DNA of 64,000 nucleotides from Salipaludibacillus daqingensis (GCF_029891575.1 NZ_JARZHF010000002.1:434001-498000), one strand, 5' to 3'. Counted from the stretch's first letter, positions 9,661 through 19,391 are shown. Program-made: numbers and translations. Notes: generated from the sequence alone by a model not told the origin.

Positions 9661-10251
9661 GTGAGTCAAGAAATTGAGATTGAATTTAAAAACTTAATTA
9701 CAAAAGAGCAGTATGAAAAATTACTAACGTTTTTCTCTTCAACTTGTAGCCCGATGTTCAAACAAGTAAACCATTATTTTGACACAGAATCGTTCTCATT
9801 AAAAGCCTTAAAGTCCGCTCTGAGAGTTCGTTACAAACAAGATGGCTACGTATTAACGTTGAAACAGCCTCATGTAACTGGATTATTAGAAACACATCAA
9901 AAAATAGATAATCAGTCATTCCATTTATTGAAAGAACAAGGAAAAATGGAGTCAGGAGACGTCTCTCATCAAATTAAAAATTTAATTGGTGAACCTGTTC
10001 CCCTCCTTTGTTATTTAGGTCACTTAACAACGGAACGAACAGAAGTCCAATTAAAAGAAGGTCTATTAGTTCTTGACAAAAGTTATTATTTTGACAGAGT
10101 GGATTACGAAATAGAATTTGAGTGCAAAGAAGCGAAACAAGGAAAAAATGACTTTCAGCATTTGATGGATTCATGGGGTTTAACTTGGATAGAACCTGCT
10201 AACAAAATAGAACGTTTTTACAACGAAAAAATGCGTATTGCCAAAGAATAA
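9661..10251 (+). CDS. yjbK: CYTH domain protein YjbK
   Basis: The CYTH fold handles triphosphate-containing substrates; the cellular substrate of YjbK is not settled. The signature ExExK appears as EIEIEFKN at the N-terminus, followed by the alternating Lys/Arg/Glu strands of the tunnel, such as LRVRYKQDGYVLTLKQP. I chose GTG at 9661 because AAGGTG lies six bases before it and homologues begin MSQEIEIEFK; the ATG at 9646 overlaps this ribosome site. yjbJ follows on the same strand. Confidence 0.88.
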   Translation: MSQEIEIEFKNLITKEQYEKLLTFFSSTCSPMFKQVNHYFDTESFSLKALKSALRVRYKQDGYVLTLKQPHVTGLLETHQKIDNQSFHLLKEQGKMESGDVSHQIKNLIGEPVPLLCYLGHLTTERTEVQLKEGLLVLDKSYYFDRVDYEIEFECKEAKQGKNDFQHLMDSWGLTWIEPANKIERFYNEKMRIAKE

Positions 10252-10287
10252 ATTGTGTATTTATCACTTATTTCGAGGAGAATGAAC

Positions 10288-10929
10288 ATGAATGCGAACT
10301 TTATTAATGATTACTACCAATGGCAGATATTAAGGTCGTGGGGAAACCGTCAAGCAAACGGTCTAGATCGATCTGCTGAACCATTGCAGAAAGATTTTAA
10401 TAACCTTCTTCAAGATCAAATTCAACTTTCACAACAAAAAATGAGTTCTTTGAATCTCAATTCATCCTTTTCCAACAAACATTTGCCGACCACTTCTCCA
10501 ATACCTGAATTGAAAACTCAGTCCAGTAACGATGAAAACTATTTGTCATTAATTAAAAATGCAGCTAATAAGCACGGTGTAGATGAACAACTTATTTATT
10601 CGATTATTAAACATGAATCTAACTTTAGAAGTGATGTTCAAAGCCATGCAGGTGCTCAAGGACTGATGCAATTAATGCCTAACACCGCTAAAGGGTTAGG
10701 TGTTAAAAATAGTTTTGACCCTGCAGATAATATCGATGGTGGAACACGATATATTAAAGCGATGCTTGATAAATATAATGGTAATGTTTCTCTTGCATTA
10801 GCCGCTTACAATGCAGGTCCTGGTAATGTTGACCGTCACGGTGGAATTCCTCCATTTAAAGAAACACAAGCATATGTTCCTAGAGTATTAGACACATACA
10901 ATTCCTTATCGAATAAGCATTACACCTAA
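10288..10929 (+). CDS. yjbJ: lytic transglycosylase YjbJ (SLT domain)
   Basis: Residues 85-205 form an SLT lytic transglycosylase domain, which cleaves peptidoglycan between MurNAc and GlcNAc. The catalytic Glu sits in [14 protein letters not shown], followed by [18 protein letters not shown] and [12 protein letters not shown]. The N-terminal 80 residues are low-complexity and Gln/Ser-rich, with no clear signal peptide, so the export route is unclear. GAGGAGA eight bases before the ATG at 10288 decides the start. Confidence 0.93.
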   Translation: MNANFINDYYQWQILRSWGNRQANGLDRSAEPLQKDFNNLLQDQIQLSQQKMSSLNLNSSFSNKHLPTTSPIPELKTQSSNDENYLSLIKNAANKHGVDEQLIYSIIKHESNFRSDVQSHAGAQGLMQLMPNTAKGLGVKNSFDPADNIDGGTRYIKAMLDKYNGNVSLALAAYNAGPGNVDRHGGIPPFKETQAYVPRVLDTYNSLSNKHYT

Positions 10930-10969
10930 TAATTACTTAACTATACGAATGAAAGATGTGGTTAGATTT

Positions 10970-11004
10970 AAGTTCCTTTGCTTATGTGAAGGGGCTTTTT
11001 TTGT
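10970..11004 (+). terminator. terminator after yjbJ
   Basis: AAGTTCCTT pairs with AAGGGGCTT (two G-T pairs) and is followed by a T-rich run. Confidence 0.7.
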
Positions 11005-11109
11005 TTTCTAACCATTGATAATTCACATTTGTTGCTACATATAGAATGCCTTGCTACAATAACGGTACAATCATATTAAAAAGACCTTTGTTTATCTGTT
11101 ACCATACTT

Positions 11110-11148
11110 ACGGTGCATTCATGTTTTCACACAATGCCACGGTGCATT
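11110..11148. repeat. direct repeat ACGGTGCATT upstream of yjbI
   Basis: ACGGTGCATT occurs at 11110-11119 and 11139-11148, 29 bases apart (close to three helical turns), in the leader of the yjbI-spxH operon. It may be a two-site operator; the regulator is not known. Confidence 0.4.
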
Positions 11149-11224
11149 TGGTAAAAGTTTAATGAAGGCTACTTTTTAATGTAAATGACTATACTTGCTA
11201 ACGGTCGATATAAAGGAGAACGAA

Positions 11225-11650
11225 ATGACAGAACAAAATAAACAAACGGCCTATGATCTTCTTGGAGAGGAACAGTTAAACAAGTTAGTAAATAGGTTTT
11301 ATGAACTTGTGTCAGAACACCCTGATTTAGCACCTATCTTTCCTAATGATCTAACGGAAACTGCTCGTAAACAAAAACAATTTCTTACACAGTTTTTTGG
11401 AGGACCATCCTTTTATACAGAAGAACATGGTCATCCTATGTTGCGAAAAAGACATATGCCTTTTCAAATCACTCCCCATAGAGGAGAAGCTTGGCTCTCT
11501 TGTATGGCCCAAGCATTAGTCGATACAAATATCGAAGAGCCATTAAGAACTGCGATATTCGAACGGTTATCTTACACTGCAAAACACATGGTTAACAGTG
11601 AGAATCAACAGTACAACTCAGATAATCTTCGAAAGGGGGATCGACAATGA
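11225..11650 (+). CDS. yjbI: group II truncated haemoglobin YjbI
   Basis: The 141-residue globin belongs to the truncated group II (trHbO). It shows VNRFYELVSEHPDLAPIFP, the stretch QKQFLTQFFGGP, and the distal-to-proximal segment HPMLRKRHMPFQIT, where the proximal His lies. It binds haem and oxygen or NO. AAAGGAGA precedes the ATG at 11225, and its stop overlaps the spxH start as ATGA, so the two are co-translated, as in B. subtilis, where both relate to disulfide and oxidative stress. Confidence 0.94.
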   Translation: MTEQNKQTAYDLLGEEQLNKLVNRFYELVSEHPDLAPIFPNDLTETARKQKQFLTQFFGGPSFYTEEHGHPMLRKRHMPFQITPHRGEAWLSCMAQALVDTNIEEPLRTAIFERLSYTAKHMVNSENQQYNSDNLRKGDRQ

Positions 11651-12570
11651 CTACGAACCAAGGTACTTTTGTATGCTATGACGATTTAGGTATTTGCTGC
11701 CCTGCAGAACCCGAATCTTTTTATGTTAATGGAAAAGGGAAAAAACCTGTTGAAATTTATGTATTTATAGATCCTCTTTGTCCAGAATGTTGGTCTCTAG
11801 AACCAATAATAAAAAAGTTACAAATGGAATACTCAAACTACTTTAAGATAACGACATTTTTAGGAAATGAAATACGCTCTTTAAATACTCCGTGCGGTAA
11901 AAATTATCATTCAATCGTTCAAGAGTTAGCTCAATCATACAATGAAACCTCTTGTAGAACTGGTATGCCATGTGATGGAGATGTTTGGCATGAAAATATT
12001 ATGACCACTCCATATTCTGCAATTTTGGCAATAAAGGCAGCAGAACTTCAAGGAAAGGCAATTGGTTCAAAGTATTTACGTAGAGTGAGAGAAGCGTTAT
12101 TCCTGCATAAAAAAAATATAGCTGAAGAAGACGTTCTTATTTCATGTGCTAGAAAAGTCGTCGGAATGGATGTTGAAGAGTTTTCGAAAGACCTCCATTC
12201 AGAAGTGGCTACAAAATCGTTGCAAAATGATGCAAAAACTACATCTGAAATGGATGTAGAAAGTTTACCTACTCTCGTGTTTTTCGGCGATGATGTTAAT
12301 GAACCAGGTTTGAAAGTTCAAGGTCTTTACAATTACGACGTTTATGTCGATATTATGAGTGAATTGATTGGAAAAAAACCAGAAAAATGTCCCCCAATTT
12401 CGATTGAGCAATTTATTTCGTTTTATTCATTAGTAGCTGAAAAAGAAATATCGGTTGTTTTTGATAAAAGTATGAAAGAAGTTCATAAAGAAATGATAAA
12501 ACTCCAACTGAAGCAAAAAGTGGAAGAAATTAAAACGAAGCAAGGTTCTTTATGGCGTTATTTAGGTTAA
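11647..12570 (+). CDS. spxH: ClpXP adaptor SpxH (YjbH)
   Basis: SpxH presents the transcription regulator Spx to ClpXP for degradation under non-stress conditions. It has a DsbA/thioredoxin-like fold with the CPEC motif in FIDPLCPECWSLEP (about residue 40) and an N-terminal Cys-rich segment GICCPAEPE. The 307 residues agree with the family. The start overlaps the stop of yjbI. The AAAGGGGGA ribosome site is unusually G-rich. Two terminators follow. Its target spxA lies 8 kb downstream in this window. Confidence 0.94.
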   Translation: MTTNQGTFVCYDDLGICCPAEPESFYVNGKGKKPVEIYVFIDPLCPECWSLEPIIKKLQMEYSNYFKITTFLGNEIRSLNTPCGKNYHSIVQELAQSYNETSCRTGMPCDGDVWHENIMTTPYSAILAIKAAELQGKAIGSKYLRRVREALFLHKKNIAEEDVLISCARKVVGMDVEEFSKDLHSEVATKSLQNDAKTTSEMDVESLPTLVFFGDDVNEPGLKVQGLYNYDVYVDIMSELIGKKPEKCPPISIEQFISFYSLVAEKEISVVFDKSMKEVHKEMIKLQLKQKVEEIKTKQGSLWRYLG

Positions 12571-12585
12571 TCAGAACATGATTTT

Positions 12586-12614
12586 AACACACTGATTGAA
12601 TCAGTGTGTTTTTT
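12586..12614 (+). terminator. terminator after spxH
   Basis: AACACACTGATT pairs with AATCAGTGTGTT and runs into TTTTT. Confidence 0.85.
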
Positions 12615-12713
12615 ATATACTATTTTTATGAAAGTATTGTCCTACTCGAGCATAGAGTAATAGAAAAGATATTCTAACTATTATTTCTTGCCTTCTTCAT
12701 TAAAGATTTTACA

Positions 12714-12755
12714 GAACGAAAAAAATCAGGTGGGGTAACCTGATTTTTTTCGTTC
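12714..12755. terminator. long perfect stem, probable bidirectional terminator
   Basis: An 18-bp perfect inverted repeat, GAACGAAAAAAATCAGGT with its complement, surrounds the loop GGGGTA. The T7 run lies inside the 3' arm, directly after the GC-containing core. Confidence 0.65.
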
Positions 12756-12832
12756 GGAACATTGTCAATTTTTTTGAAAGGTTGTTTTCGTCAAGGGGTT
12801 TAAGACGTGTCACATAAGCTAAGGGGGGGCTA

Positions 12833-12848
12833 TGTGATCCCTTTCACA
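12833..12848. promoter_or_regulatory. Fnr/Crp-type palindrome, site 1
   Basis: TGTGATCCCTTTCACA is a perfect TGTGA-N6-TCACA site, as recognised by Bacillus Fnr. It lies in the 338-base leader before the 55-aa membrane protein gene, centred 56 bp upstream of site 2. Confidence 0.65.
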
Positions 12849-12888
12849 TATATAATGTATCAAATCCATATAGCGAAAGCAATAGTTA

Positions 12889-12904
12889 CGTGAAATATTT
12901 CACA
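12889..12904. promoter_or_regulatory. Fnr/Crp-type palindrome, site 2
   Basis: CGTGAAATATTTCACA is one base from TGTGA-N6-TCACA, and its inner 14 bases form a perfect palindrome. A CATTAT hexamer at 12926-12931 is placed as a class II -10 for this site, giving a predicted start near 12938. The -10 match (four of six) is only fair. Confidence 0.5.
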
Positions 12905-13093
12905 TTTTAGTCATAGTTTCATTCTCATTATCGTGCTTCGTCTTATCGACTGTAGCGTTTCCATTATGCAAAACAGCTACGTTATCCCTAACTATGTCTC
13001 ATATATAGATAGGGATAAATAACAAACTGTACATGTATACCATAGATCAAATAACCTTTCTTCACACGGTCATCAGCAAGGGGGGGATATTTC

Positions 13094-13261
13094 ATGAAAA
13101 AAATTTGGCTAGGTTGTTTATTTATTCTAGTAAGTTTCTACTTAACATTAATTAGTTTAATGAATTTGTTTCCTATGTGGATTGCTTTTCCTTTATTACT
13201 GCTATCCATTATCGCTACTATTCAAGGATATACTAATCGACATCGTTTTAGAGGTTTTTAG
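13094..13261 (+). CDS. small membrane protein, 55 aa
   Basis: This reading frame of 55 codons begins MKKIWLGCLFILVSFY and has two hydrophobic segments (residues 4-25 and 28-46) with a basic tail RHRFRGF. An unusual ribosome site AAGGGGGGGA lies eight bases before the ATG. I recognise no family. The long leader contains two Fnr-type palindromes, which suggests expression under oxygen limitation (inference). Its G7 run is complementary to the C6 loop of the candidate small RNA at 52961-53176. Confidence 0.6.
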   Translation: MKKIWLGCLFILVSFYLTLISLMNLFPMWIAFPLLLLSIIATIQGYTNRHRFRGF

Positions 13262-13387
13262 ACCGAATGCTTTCTAAAATAGAGAGCTCTTTTATAATTT
13301 TATTTTAAGAAGTTGAGGCAAGATTTTAGGAGCTTGACGCTTCGTTTTCTTATGTCTTCACAAGCCTTGTTAAAAGCTGAATAAAAC

Positions 13388-13425
13388 AAGAAAAGCCTCT
13401 CTTCACATTGATAGAGGCTTTTCTT
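13388..13425 (-). terminator. terminator after pepF
   Basis: AAGAAAAGCCTCT pairs with AGAGGCTTTTCTT; on the minus strand it directly follows the pepF stop. Confidence 0.85.
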
Positions 13426-13429
13426 TCGG

Positions 13430-15241
13430 TTATTTTTCAAAAAGTAAATTCTCGATTTCATCTAACGTGCTTTCAAATACTGACAATGCTTCTTTTATTG
13501 GATCAGCTGATGTCATGTCTACACCTGCTTTTTTCAATACTTCTATCGGTAAATCTGAGTTACCTGCTTTCAAGAAATTCACAAATCGTTCGACAGCAGG
13601 TTCCCCTTCTTTTAATATCTGTTGAGATAATGCGGTCGCAGCAGAGTAACCTGTTGCATATTGATATACATAGAAATTCATATAAAAATGAGGTATTCTC
13701 GCCCATTCTAATGCAATTTCATCATCAATAACAATGTTTTCTCCAAAATATTTTTGATTAAGTTTATAATACGTATCACTTAATGTATCTGGGGTTAAGG
13801 GTTCTCCGTTTGCGGCCATTTCATGGATTAATTTCTCAAATTCCGCAAACATCGTTTGGCGGAATACTGTTCCGCGGAAACCTTCAAGAAAATTGTTTAA
13901 CAAATATAAGCGACGCTGTTTGTCCGTCTCTTTTTTCAAAAGTTTATCATTCAGTAGTGCTTCGTTTGTTGTTGATGCCACTTCTGCAACGAAAATCGAA
14001 TAGTTTGCATATGGGAATGGCTGATATTTTCTAGTGTAATAGCTGTGCACGGAATGGCCAAACTCATGTGCAAGTGTAAACAAATTGTTAACATTATTTT
14101 GCCAATTCATTAATACGTATGGTTTTGTCCCATATGTTCCAGATGAATAAGCACCACTTCTCTTACCAACATTTTCTTCCACATCGACCCAACGGTTTTC
14201 TAACCCTTCTTTAACAATCGACGTATATTCTTCTCCTAAAGCATCTAATCCATCAACCATCATATCTTTTGCTTCTTCATAGGAAACTTCCATATCGACA
14301 TCTTTTACGATCGGTGTATACAAGTCATACATGTGTAACTCATCCACATCTAGCGCGCGCTTTCGAATATCGACATAACGGTGAAGCAAGTGTAAATGAT
14401 CATTTACTGTTGATACGAGTTGATCATATACAACTTCAGGAATATTATTGTTACTTAGTGCAGCCTGTCTAGCTGAATCATAGTTACGTACGTTTGCCTT
14501 AAAAATATTTTTTTTCACATTCCCACTTAACGTACTAGCAAATGTATTTTTGTATTTTCCGTATGTTTCGTAAACTGCCTTGAAAGCATCCTCTCTCACC
14601 CGTCGGTCATCACTTTCTAAGAAACGAATCAGTCTACCGTGTGTCAATTCCACTTCATTTCCCTTTTCATCTTTAATCGGTGGAAATTTCATATCTGCAT
14701 TATTTAACATGCCAAACGTCGTTGACGGTGCATCGGTCACTTCTCCTGCCTGTGCAAGAATAGACTCTTCTTTTTCACTTAAAACGTGAGGACGTTTCTT
14801 ATTTAGTTTATCTAACGCATGTTTGTATAGTTTTAACTCTGAAGTTTCTTCTAAAAATTTCGCTAGCTTTTCTTCAGGAATCGCTAACAATTCAGGTGTC
14901 ATGAATGACGAAGCTTGAGATACTTGCGATAAAAGTTGGCTTGCTCGATCATTAAGTCCTTGATAAAAAGAATTCGTTGTGTCTTGATCATAGCGCATAT
15001 GAGCGTATGCATATAATTTCCCTAGCTTTTTGGACACTTCATCTTGGTATTGTAATGCTTCATATAATTGCTTACCCGATGTCCCTAATGTTCCTTGAAA
15101 TTCTGTTATCTTTGGAAGCATCGCTTTAATTTCCTTGAATTGTTCTTCCCATTCTTGGTCAGTCGCAAAAATATCTTCAAGATCCCATGTTTTTTCTTTT
15201 GGTACTTCATCTCTTTTCGGTAATTTTGTTTCTGCTGCCAT
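13430..15241 (-). CDS. pepF: oligoendopeptidase F
   Basis: PepF is a cytoplasmic M3-family zinc metallopeptidase that cleaves oligopeptides of roughly 7-17 residues. The zinc motif HEFGHSVHS lies near residue 390, and the second Glu ligand in FVAEVASTTNEAL follows. The length (603 aa) is normal. The start at 15241 has AGGAGGTG seven bases upstream, while the longer frame from 15262 lacks one. It lies downstream of coiA as in B. subtilis. Confidence 0.96.
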   Translation of the reverse strand: MAAETKLPKRDEVPKEKTWDLEDIFATDQEWEEQFKEIKAMLPKITEFQGTLGTSGKQLYEALQYQDEVSKKLGKLYAYAHMRYDQDTTNSFYQGLNDRASQLLSQVSQASSFMTPELLAIPEEKLAKFLEETSELKLYKHALDKLNKKRPHVLSEKEESILAQAGEVTDAPSTTFGMLNNADMKFPPIKDEKGNEVELTHGRLIRFLESDDRRVREDAFKAVYETYGKYKNTFASTLSGNVKKNIFKANVRNYDSARQAALSNNNIPEVVYDQLVSTVNDHLHLLHRYVDIRKRALDVDELHMYDLYTPIVKDVDMEVSYEEAKDMMVDGLDALGEEYTSIVKEGLENRWVDVEENVGKRSGAYSSGTYGTKPYVLMNWQNNVNNLFTLAHEFGHSVHSYYTRKYQPFPYANYSIFVAEVASTTNEALLNDKLLKKETDKQRRLYLLNNFLEGFRGTVFRQTMFAEFEKLIHEMAANGEPLTPDTLSDTYYKLNQKYFGENIVIDDEIALEWARIPHFYMNFYVYQYATGYSAATALSQQILKEGEPAVERFVNFLKAGNSDLPIEVLKKAGVDMTSADPIKEALSVFESTLDEIENLLFEK

Positions 15242-15330
15242 ATAATGGCACCTCCTATTCATTCTAGTTACTATTTATCCAATGTAATCGCTAACAAAGC
15301 TTTTTTATAAGACTCTGTTAAATGCCAGTA

Positions 15331-15353
15331 ATGTTGAAATCAATTTTCAACAT
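15331..15353. repeat. inverted repeat between coiA and pepF
   Basis: ATGTTGAAA pairs with TTTCAACAT around five bases. No T run follows on the minus strand, so it is more likely an mRNA hairpin or operator than a terminator. Confidence 0.4.
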
Positions 15354-15432
15354 CCTACGAAACAGAACTTTTATAAAATCGCCATTAAATATAATTTTAG
15401 CAGAAATAGTCAGACGATGTTAATGTTACAAC

Positions 15433-16662
15433 TTATTTATTTTTAGTATCGAAATATTTTTCTATTTCATGTATAACATAAGTATCATCATCAATTAACG
15501 TCTGTAGTGACTTTCTTACGGTAACATGATGAATGATTTCATATACTCCAGGAAAAATTTTCTGCAGCACTTTAAAAAAACATAGGAAATCTAAATATTC
15601 GACTAACAATTCCCTTATCAGTTTTTTATAATGAATCGTCGATGGTCTTAACGTAAATTGAAAAGATTGACGGATATGATTGAACCGTTCAGTTAATGAA
15701 GTTACGTGCAAATGTGAATGCAAGGGGGTATTATTAATCACCTCCATTACAATCCATGATTGCCATAATTGTGGTGGGGTATCCAAAAAAAATTGTGTTG
15801 CTTGAGGAAAATTACAAACTGCCGGAAAGTAATTGAGGTTAAGCTGATGTTTTTGAAAAATGAAGAGCATCTTTCTTTCAGATGGAGTGAAGGAAAAAAA
15901 CACCTTAATTCTTTTCTTTAACGTTTGCGATTTCCACTGTTTAAATAGTACTTCATTTCTTTTTTTTCTATCTGAAATTTGCATAGTGTATTTTAACGGA
16001 TTAATCATTAATTCTTCTGGTGATGTATCAAATGGTAGTTGTGTAACCCAGTGGAGCGTTTTTCTAGGCTGTAAATAGTAAAAGTCAGAACATACAAGCC
16101 ACTTTTTGTAAGTAAGATTAAAATAAATAGAATGTGGAACTGGTTCCATACTAATTAAAAAGGAGTCTAGTTGGGTAAATGTTGTTAACGTAAGGGGGAT
16201 TGGAGGTATTGTCGGTTGAAGGCCAATCCATATAGGATAATAACCTGCTTCTAAATATGTAAAGTGTCTCTTGTAAAACTGTTCAGAATTAATATGAGAG
16301 CGTTGAAGCTCAATCACTAAATGTTTCTGGTTTATTTTCACACATACATCTGGTCTTCGTTTTAATTCAGGTAAGTAACATTCTAATAAAGGCTTAAATT
16401 GATATGACCTTAACCAATTGTAAATCATATGTTTTGCTTGAAAATGATCTACTGATTCATTTGATTTTACCGATAAACATCTTGAAGAAGGATGATGGGC
16501 GAAATGCCAAGATTGGCGTTCACCCAGTTTCAAAATCACTTCTTCCGAACATTCTGGGCAGTAAAATTTAAAATTAGTTCGCATGTTTTCTAATTGTTCT
16601 CGACACCACGTAAAATTGGATAAAATAATCGTTTGACCGTCACACCGGTCAGCTCGGTACAT
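15433..16662 (-). CDS. coiA: competence protein CoiA
   Basis: CoiA is needed for DNA transformation in Bacillus and Streptococcus, acting after uptake at the recombination step. Visible parts are an N-terminal zinc-finger-like CPECSEEV, the segment WHFAH, and a nuclease-like core with RPDVCV...LVIELQRSH (about residues 100-130), resembling PD-(D/E)xK enzymes. The start at 16662 is preferred because AGAGGTGATC precedes it; a longer frame to 16740 has none. The 409 residues are slightly longer than the B. subtilis protein. cls lies directly upstream and pepF downstream. Confidence 0.85.
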   Translation of the reverse strand: MYRADRCDGQTIILSNFTWCREQLENMRTNFKFYCPECSEEVILKLGERQSWHFAHHPSSRCLSVKSNESVDHFQAKHMIYNWLRSYQFKPLLECYLPELKRRPDVCVKINQKHLVIELQRSHINSEQFYKRHFTYLEAGYYPIWIGLQPTIPPIPLTLTTFTQLDSFLISMEPVPHSIYFNLTYKKWLVCSDFYYLQPRKTLHWVTQLPFDTSPEELMINPLKYTMQISDRKKRNEVLFKQWKSQTLKKRIKVFFSFTPSERKMLFIFQKHQLNLNYFPAVCNFPQATQFFLDTPPQLWQSWIVMEVINNTPLHSHLHVTSLTERFNHIRQSFQFTLRPSTIHYKKLIRELLVEYLDFLCFFKVLQKIFPGVYEIIHHVTVRKSLQTLIDDDTYVIHEIEKYFDTKNK

Positions 16663-16751
16663 AGAGATCACCTCTGCTTTTTGATTATTATACCAATAAC
16701 CGAACGTACGTTCAATAATTTTCATTGTAATAACTTTCAACCATTGAATAT

Positions 16752-18263
16752 CTATAACATTGGTGATAAAAGCCTCGACGTTGATTCCACAACTTTTTGT
16801 ATAAATGGCCTTTGTTTAAACATTTCGTATCGGATAATCGTTGAATGTTCCATATCATAAATATAATCACTAACTAAAGTTTCCACACTTCTGGTTTGAT
16901 AAAGAAAAGCATTTACTTCAAAATTCAAATGAAAGCTTCTCATATCCATATTTGCCGTTCCAATCGAGGCAATTTCGTGATCCACAATAATCAATTTACT
17001 ATGCATAAAACCACGATGATACTCATAAATTTTTACCCCTGCTTCTAAAAGCTCTGGGAAATAAGATCTTGAAGCATAGAAAACAATTCGTTTATCCGGC
17101 CTACTTGGAACTAGAAGTCTTACATCTATTCCACTTAATGCAGCAACTCTAAGTGCACTTAATATATCTTCATCAGGAATAAAATAAGGGGAGGCAATCC
17201 ATATCGACTTTCTTGCAGTTGTGATCATCGTAAAAAACAACTTTTTCAATACTTCCCACCTTGTATCCGGACCACTTGCAATCATCTGGATACCACCATC
17301 TTGAGGTTTTGTTGGTAAAGCTGGAGATAAATAATCCTGCTTTAATGCAGATTCACCGGTTGTGTAATACCAGTCCCTTAAAAAAATCAATTGTAAACTG
17401 CGAACAACTTCTCCTTTTACGAGAAGGTGGGTGTCACGCCAAGGACCAAAATATTTATTTTTCCCTAAATACTCATCACCAATATTTAATCCACCGATAA
17501 ACCCATAATGTGTATCAACAATGATAATTTTACGATGATTTCGATAATTCATCTTATGTGTTACTATCGGAAATCGAACAGGTGCAAAAGGAACCGCCTC
17601 AATTCCAGCTTCAAGTAAATCATTTATATAGGTTTTGTTCAACTTCCAACAACCAACAGCATCATAGAGGAATCGCACTTCCACTCCATTTTGAGCTCGT
17701 TCAATGAGAATCTCTTTTATCTCTTGCCCGATTTCGTCATCTCGAACAATATAGTATTCCATATGTATATGGTCCTTCGCTCGCTTTAACGCTTCTTTTA
17801 TGTTTGTGAATGTTTCTTTTCCATCAGTTAATATTTTTGTTTCTGACTGAAATGAAATTGGATTGTTGGCCAATTTATGTGCAAGTCTGAATAACTTTTT
17901 CCGGTCCGGTTGCATTTCATTTAATTTTGATTCATCAATTACTTTATTCCCTTCAATTTGATGTAACGCTTGTTCATCTAAAATAGCTTTTTCACTAAAG
18001 GATTTACGTTTTCGATGATTTTGACCAAACAACAAATAAAAGAAAAAACCAACAACAGGAAGAGTTCCAAGTACAATAAGCCATGTTAACGTTCTTGCTG
18101 GATGTCTATTTTCCAAGAAAATGACAATAGCAACAAAAAATGCAGACAAAGAAAAGATGATGCTGAAAGTGGCTACAACCCAACTCTCCCAATAATCACT
18201 TGTGAGGAATAAAAATCCACTAACTACTGTTAAAAATAAAATGATCTGTAATCTTTTTAACAT
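16752..18263 (-). CDS. cls: cardiolipin synthase
   Basis: The enzyme condenses two phosphatidylglycerols into cardiolipin at the membrane. Two N-terminal membrane helices (residues 2-25 and 30-75) precede two phospholipase-D domains with HKD motifs: HRKIIIVD in the first and HSKLIIVD in the second, each followed by a Gly/Asn stretch. The 503 residues are typical. TAGGAGAA before the ATG at 18263 decides the start. Its insertion between mecA and coiA differs from B. subtilis, where the two are closer. Confidence 0.95.
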   Translation of the reverse strand: MLKRLQIILFLTVVSGFLFLTSDYWESWVVATFSIIFSLSAFFVAIVIFLENRHPARTLTWLIVLGTLPVVGFFFYLLFGQNHRKRKSFSEKAILDEQALHQIEGNKVIDESKLNEMQPDRKKLFRLAHKLANNPISFQSETKILTDGKETFTNIKEALKRAKDHIHMEYYIVRDDEIGQEIKEILIERAQNGVEVRFLYDAVGCWKLNKTYINDLLEAGIEAVPFAPVRFPIVTHKMNYRNHRKIIIVDTHYGFIGGLNIGDEYLGKNKYFGPWRDTHLLVKGEVVRSLQLIFLRDWYYTTGESALKQDYLSPALPTKPQDGGIQMIASGPDTRWEVLKKLFFTMITTARKSIWIASPYFIPDEDILSALRVAALSGIDVRLLVPSRPDKRIVFYASRSYFPELLEAGVKIYEYHRGFMHSKLIIVDHEIASIGTANMDMRSFHLNFEVNAFLYQTRSVETLVSDYIYDMEHSTIIRYEMFKQRPFIQKVVESTSRLLSPML

Positions 18264-18344
18264 GAAAGATTCTCCTAACATGAATGCAATATAATAATTT
18301 CTTATAAATGATAATAGTACGATGATATTATAGATAACAGAAAG

Positions 18345-18370
18345 AAAAACCGATCATTTGACCGGTTTTT
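18345..18370 (-). terminator. terminator after mecA
   Basis: AAAAACCG pairs with CGGTTTTT, with an inner TCA/TGA pairing after one mismatch; it lies between mecA and cls. Confidence 0.65.
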
Positions 18371-18430
18371 AAATACATCAATCATCTAAAAAAAGAAAAC
18401 ATCATGATAAACATTTCCTATGTTAACTCT

Positions 18431-19087
18431 TTAAAGACGAAATTGTTCTCGTAATACAGACAAAGCGTCTTTTTCTAGAATCACTTTTCCATATTCAACC
18501 ATTCTATGAATGGTCACATCTGATTCATAACCAAATTCAAGCATACGGCTTAATAAATTATCTTGCTGCTCATCTGTATATGATTCATCAAGTGTTACAA
18601 ACAAGAAGTATGAATCTTGAAAGTGATACAAGCTGTTATTAATCGGTTCTTGGAAACTATGACTTAAAGCAATTAGTTCTTCGAAGTCACGGAACCCTAT
18701 CACAACACTTAAGGAATGGTCTTTCACCAATTCATTATCTTTGTCTTGGACAAATTGTTGATCAAGCATATCGACAATCGATTGATCCACAGGTGTGTCT
18801 TCTTTGTCGTCGCCTACAGGGATCTCCAGCTTTACGCTTCCATCATTAATTTGTCCTCTTGTAACAATCACTTCTAACCCTTTATCCAGCGCGTGCACTT
18901 GCACCCACAAAGGACCGTTCATTTCAAACGTGTCTTCATCATTCACTTCATTCATCATTTCAAAAAACAACTCTTCACCGCGTTCACGATTATACCAGAT
19001 TTCTTCTTTATCAAATCCTCTTCGCTCAATATCATGGTAAGTGATATAAAATTTAATCGTTGTCTCATTTATTCTTTCTATTTCCAT
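18431..19087 (-). CDS. mecA: adaptor protein MecA
   Basis: MecA brings ComK and other proteins to ClpCP for degradation and thereby blocks competence. The 218-residue protein has the conserved N-terminal MEIERINETTIKFYITYHDI and a C-terminal ClpC-binding domain with LYHFQDSYFLFV. An acidic linker occupies residues 90-130. AAAGGGTGAG precedes the start. It lies upstream of cls-coiA, and its partner regulators med and spxA/spxH are also in the window. Confidence 0.95.
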   Translation of the reverse strand: MEIERINETTIKFYITYHDIERRGFDKEEIWYNRERGEELFFEMMNEVNDEDTFEMNGPLWVQVHALDKGLEVIVTRGQINDGSVKLEIPVGDDKEDTPVDQSIVDMLDQQFVQDKDNELVKDHSLSVVIGFRDFEELIALSHSFQEPINNSLYHFQDSYFLFVTLDESYTDEQQDNLLSRMLEFGYESDVTIHRMVEYGKVILEKDALSVLREQFRL

Positions 19088-19391
19088 GTGCTCTCACCCT
19101 TTCGAGAGATAAAATCAGTTTCACTTAATTATTAACCTAGTCGATATTCGGAAATGTTATTATTTCTATTCCCTAAATTATAAATTACCAATCATTTTAA
19201 ACTTACTCCTATTCTAAGGGATTCCATAGTGAATTGAAATATATATGCTTGAATTTCTTTAAGAAAATAATCCCTGATTTATTTATTACCCTATTATGTT
19301 CTGAATTGGAATGCAATTGTATATATTGTACAAGACTGTTTGTCCTTTGTAAAAGAAAACGGAAAGCATCTAAAAATCACAATAAACACCT

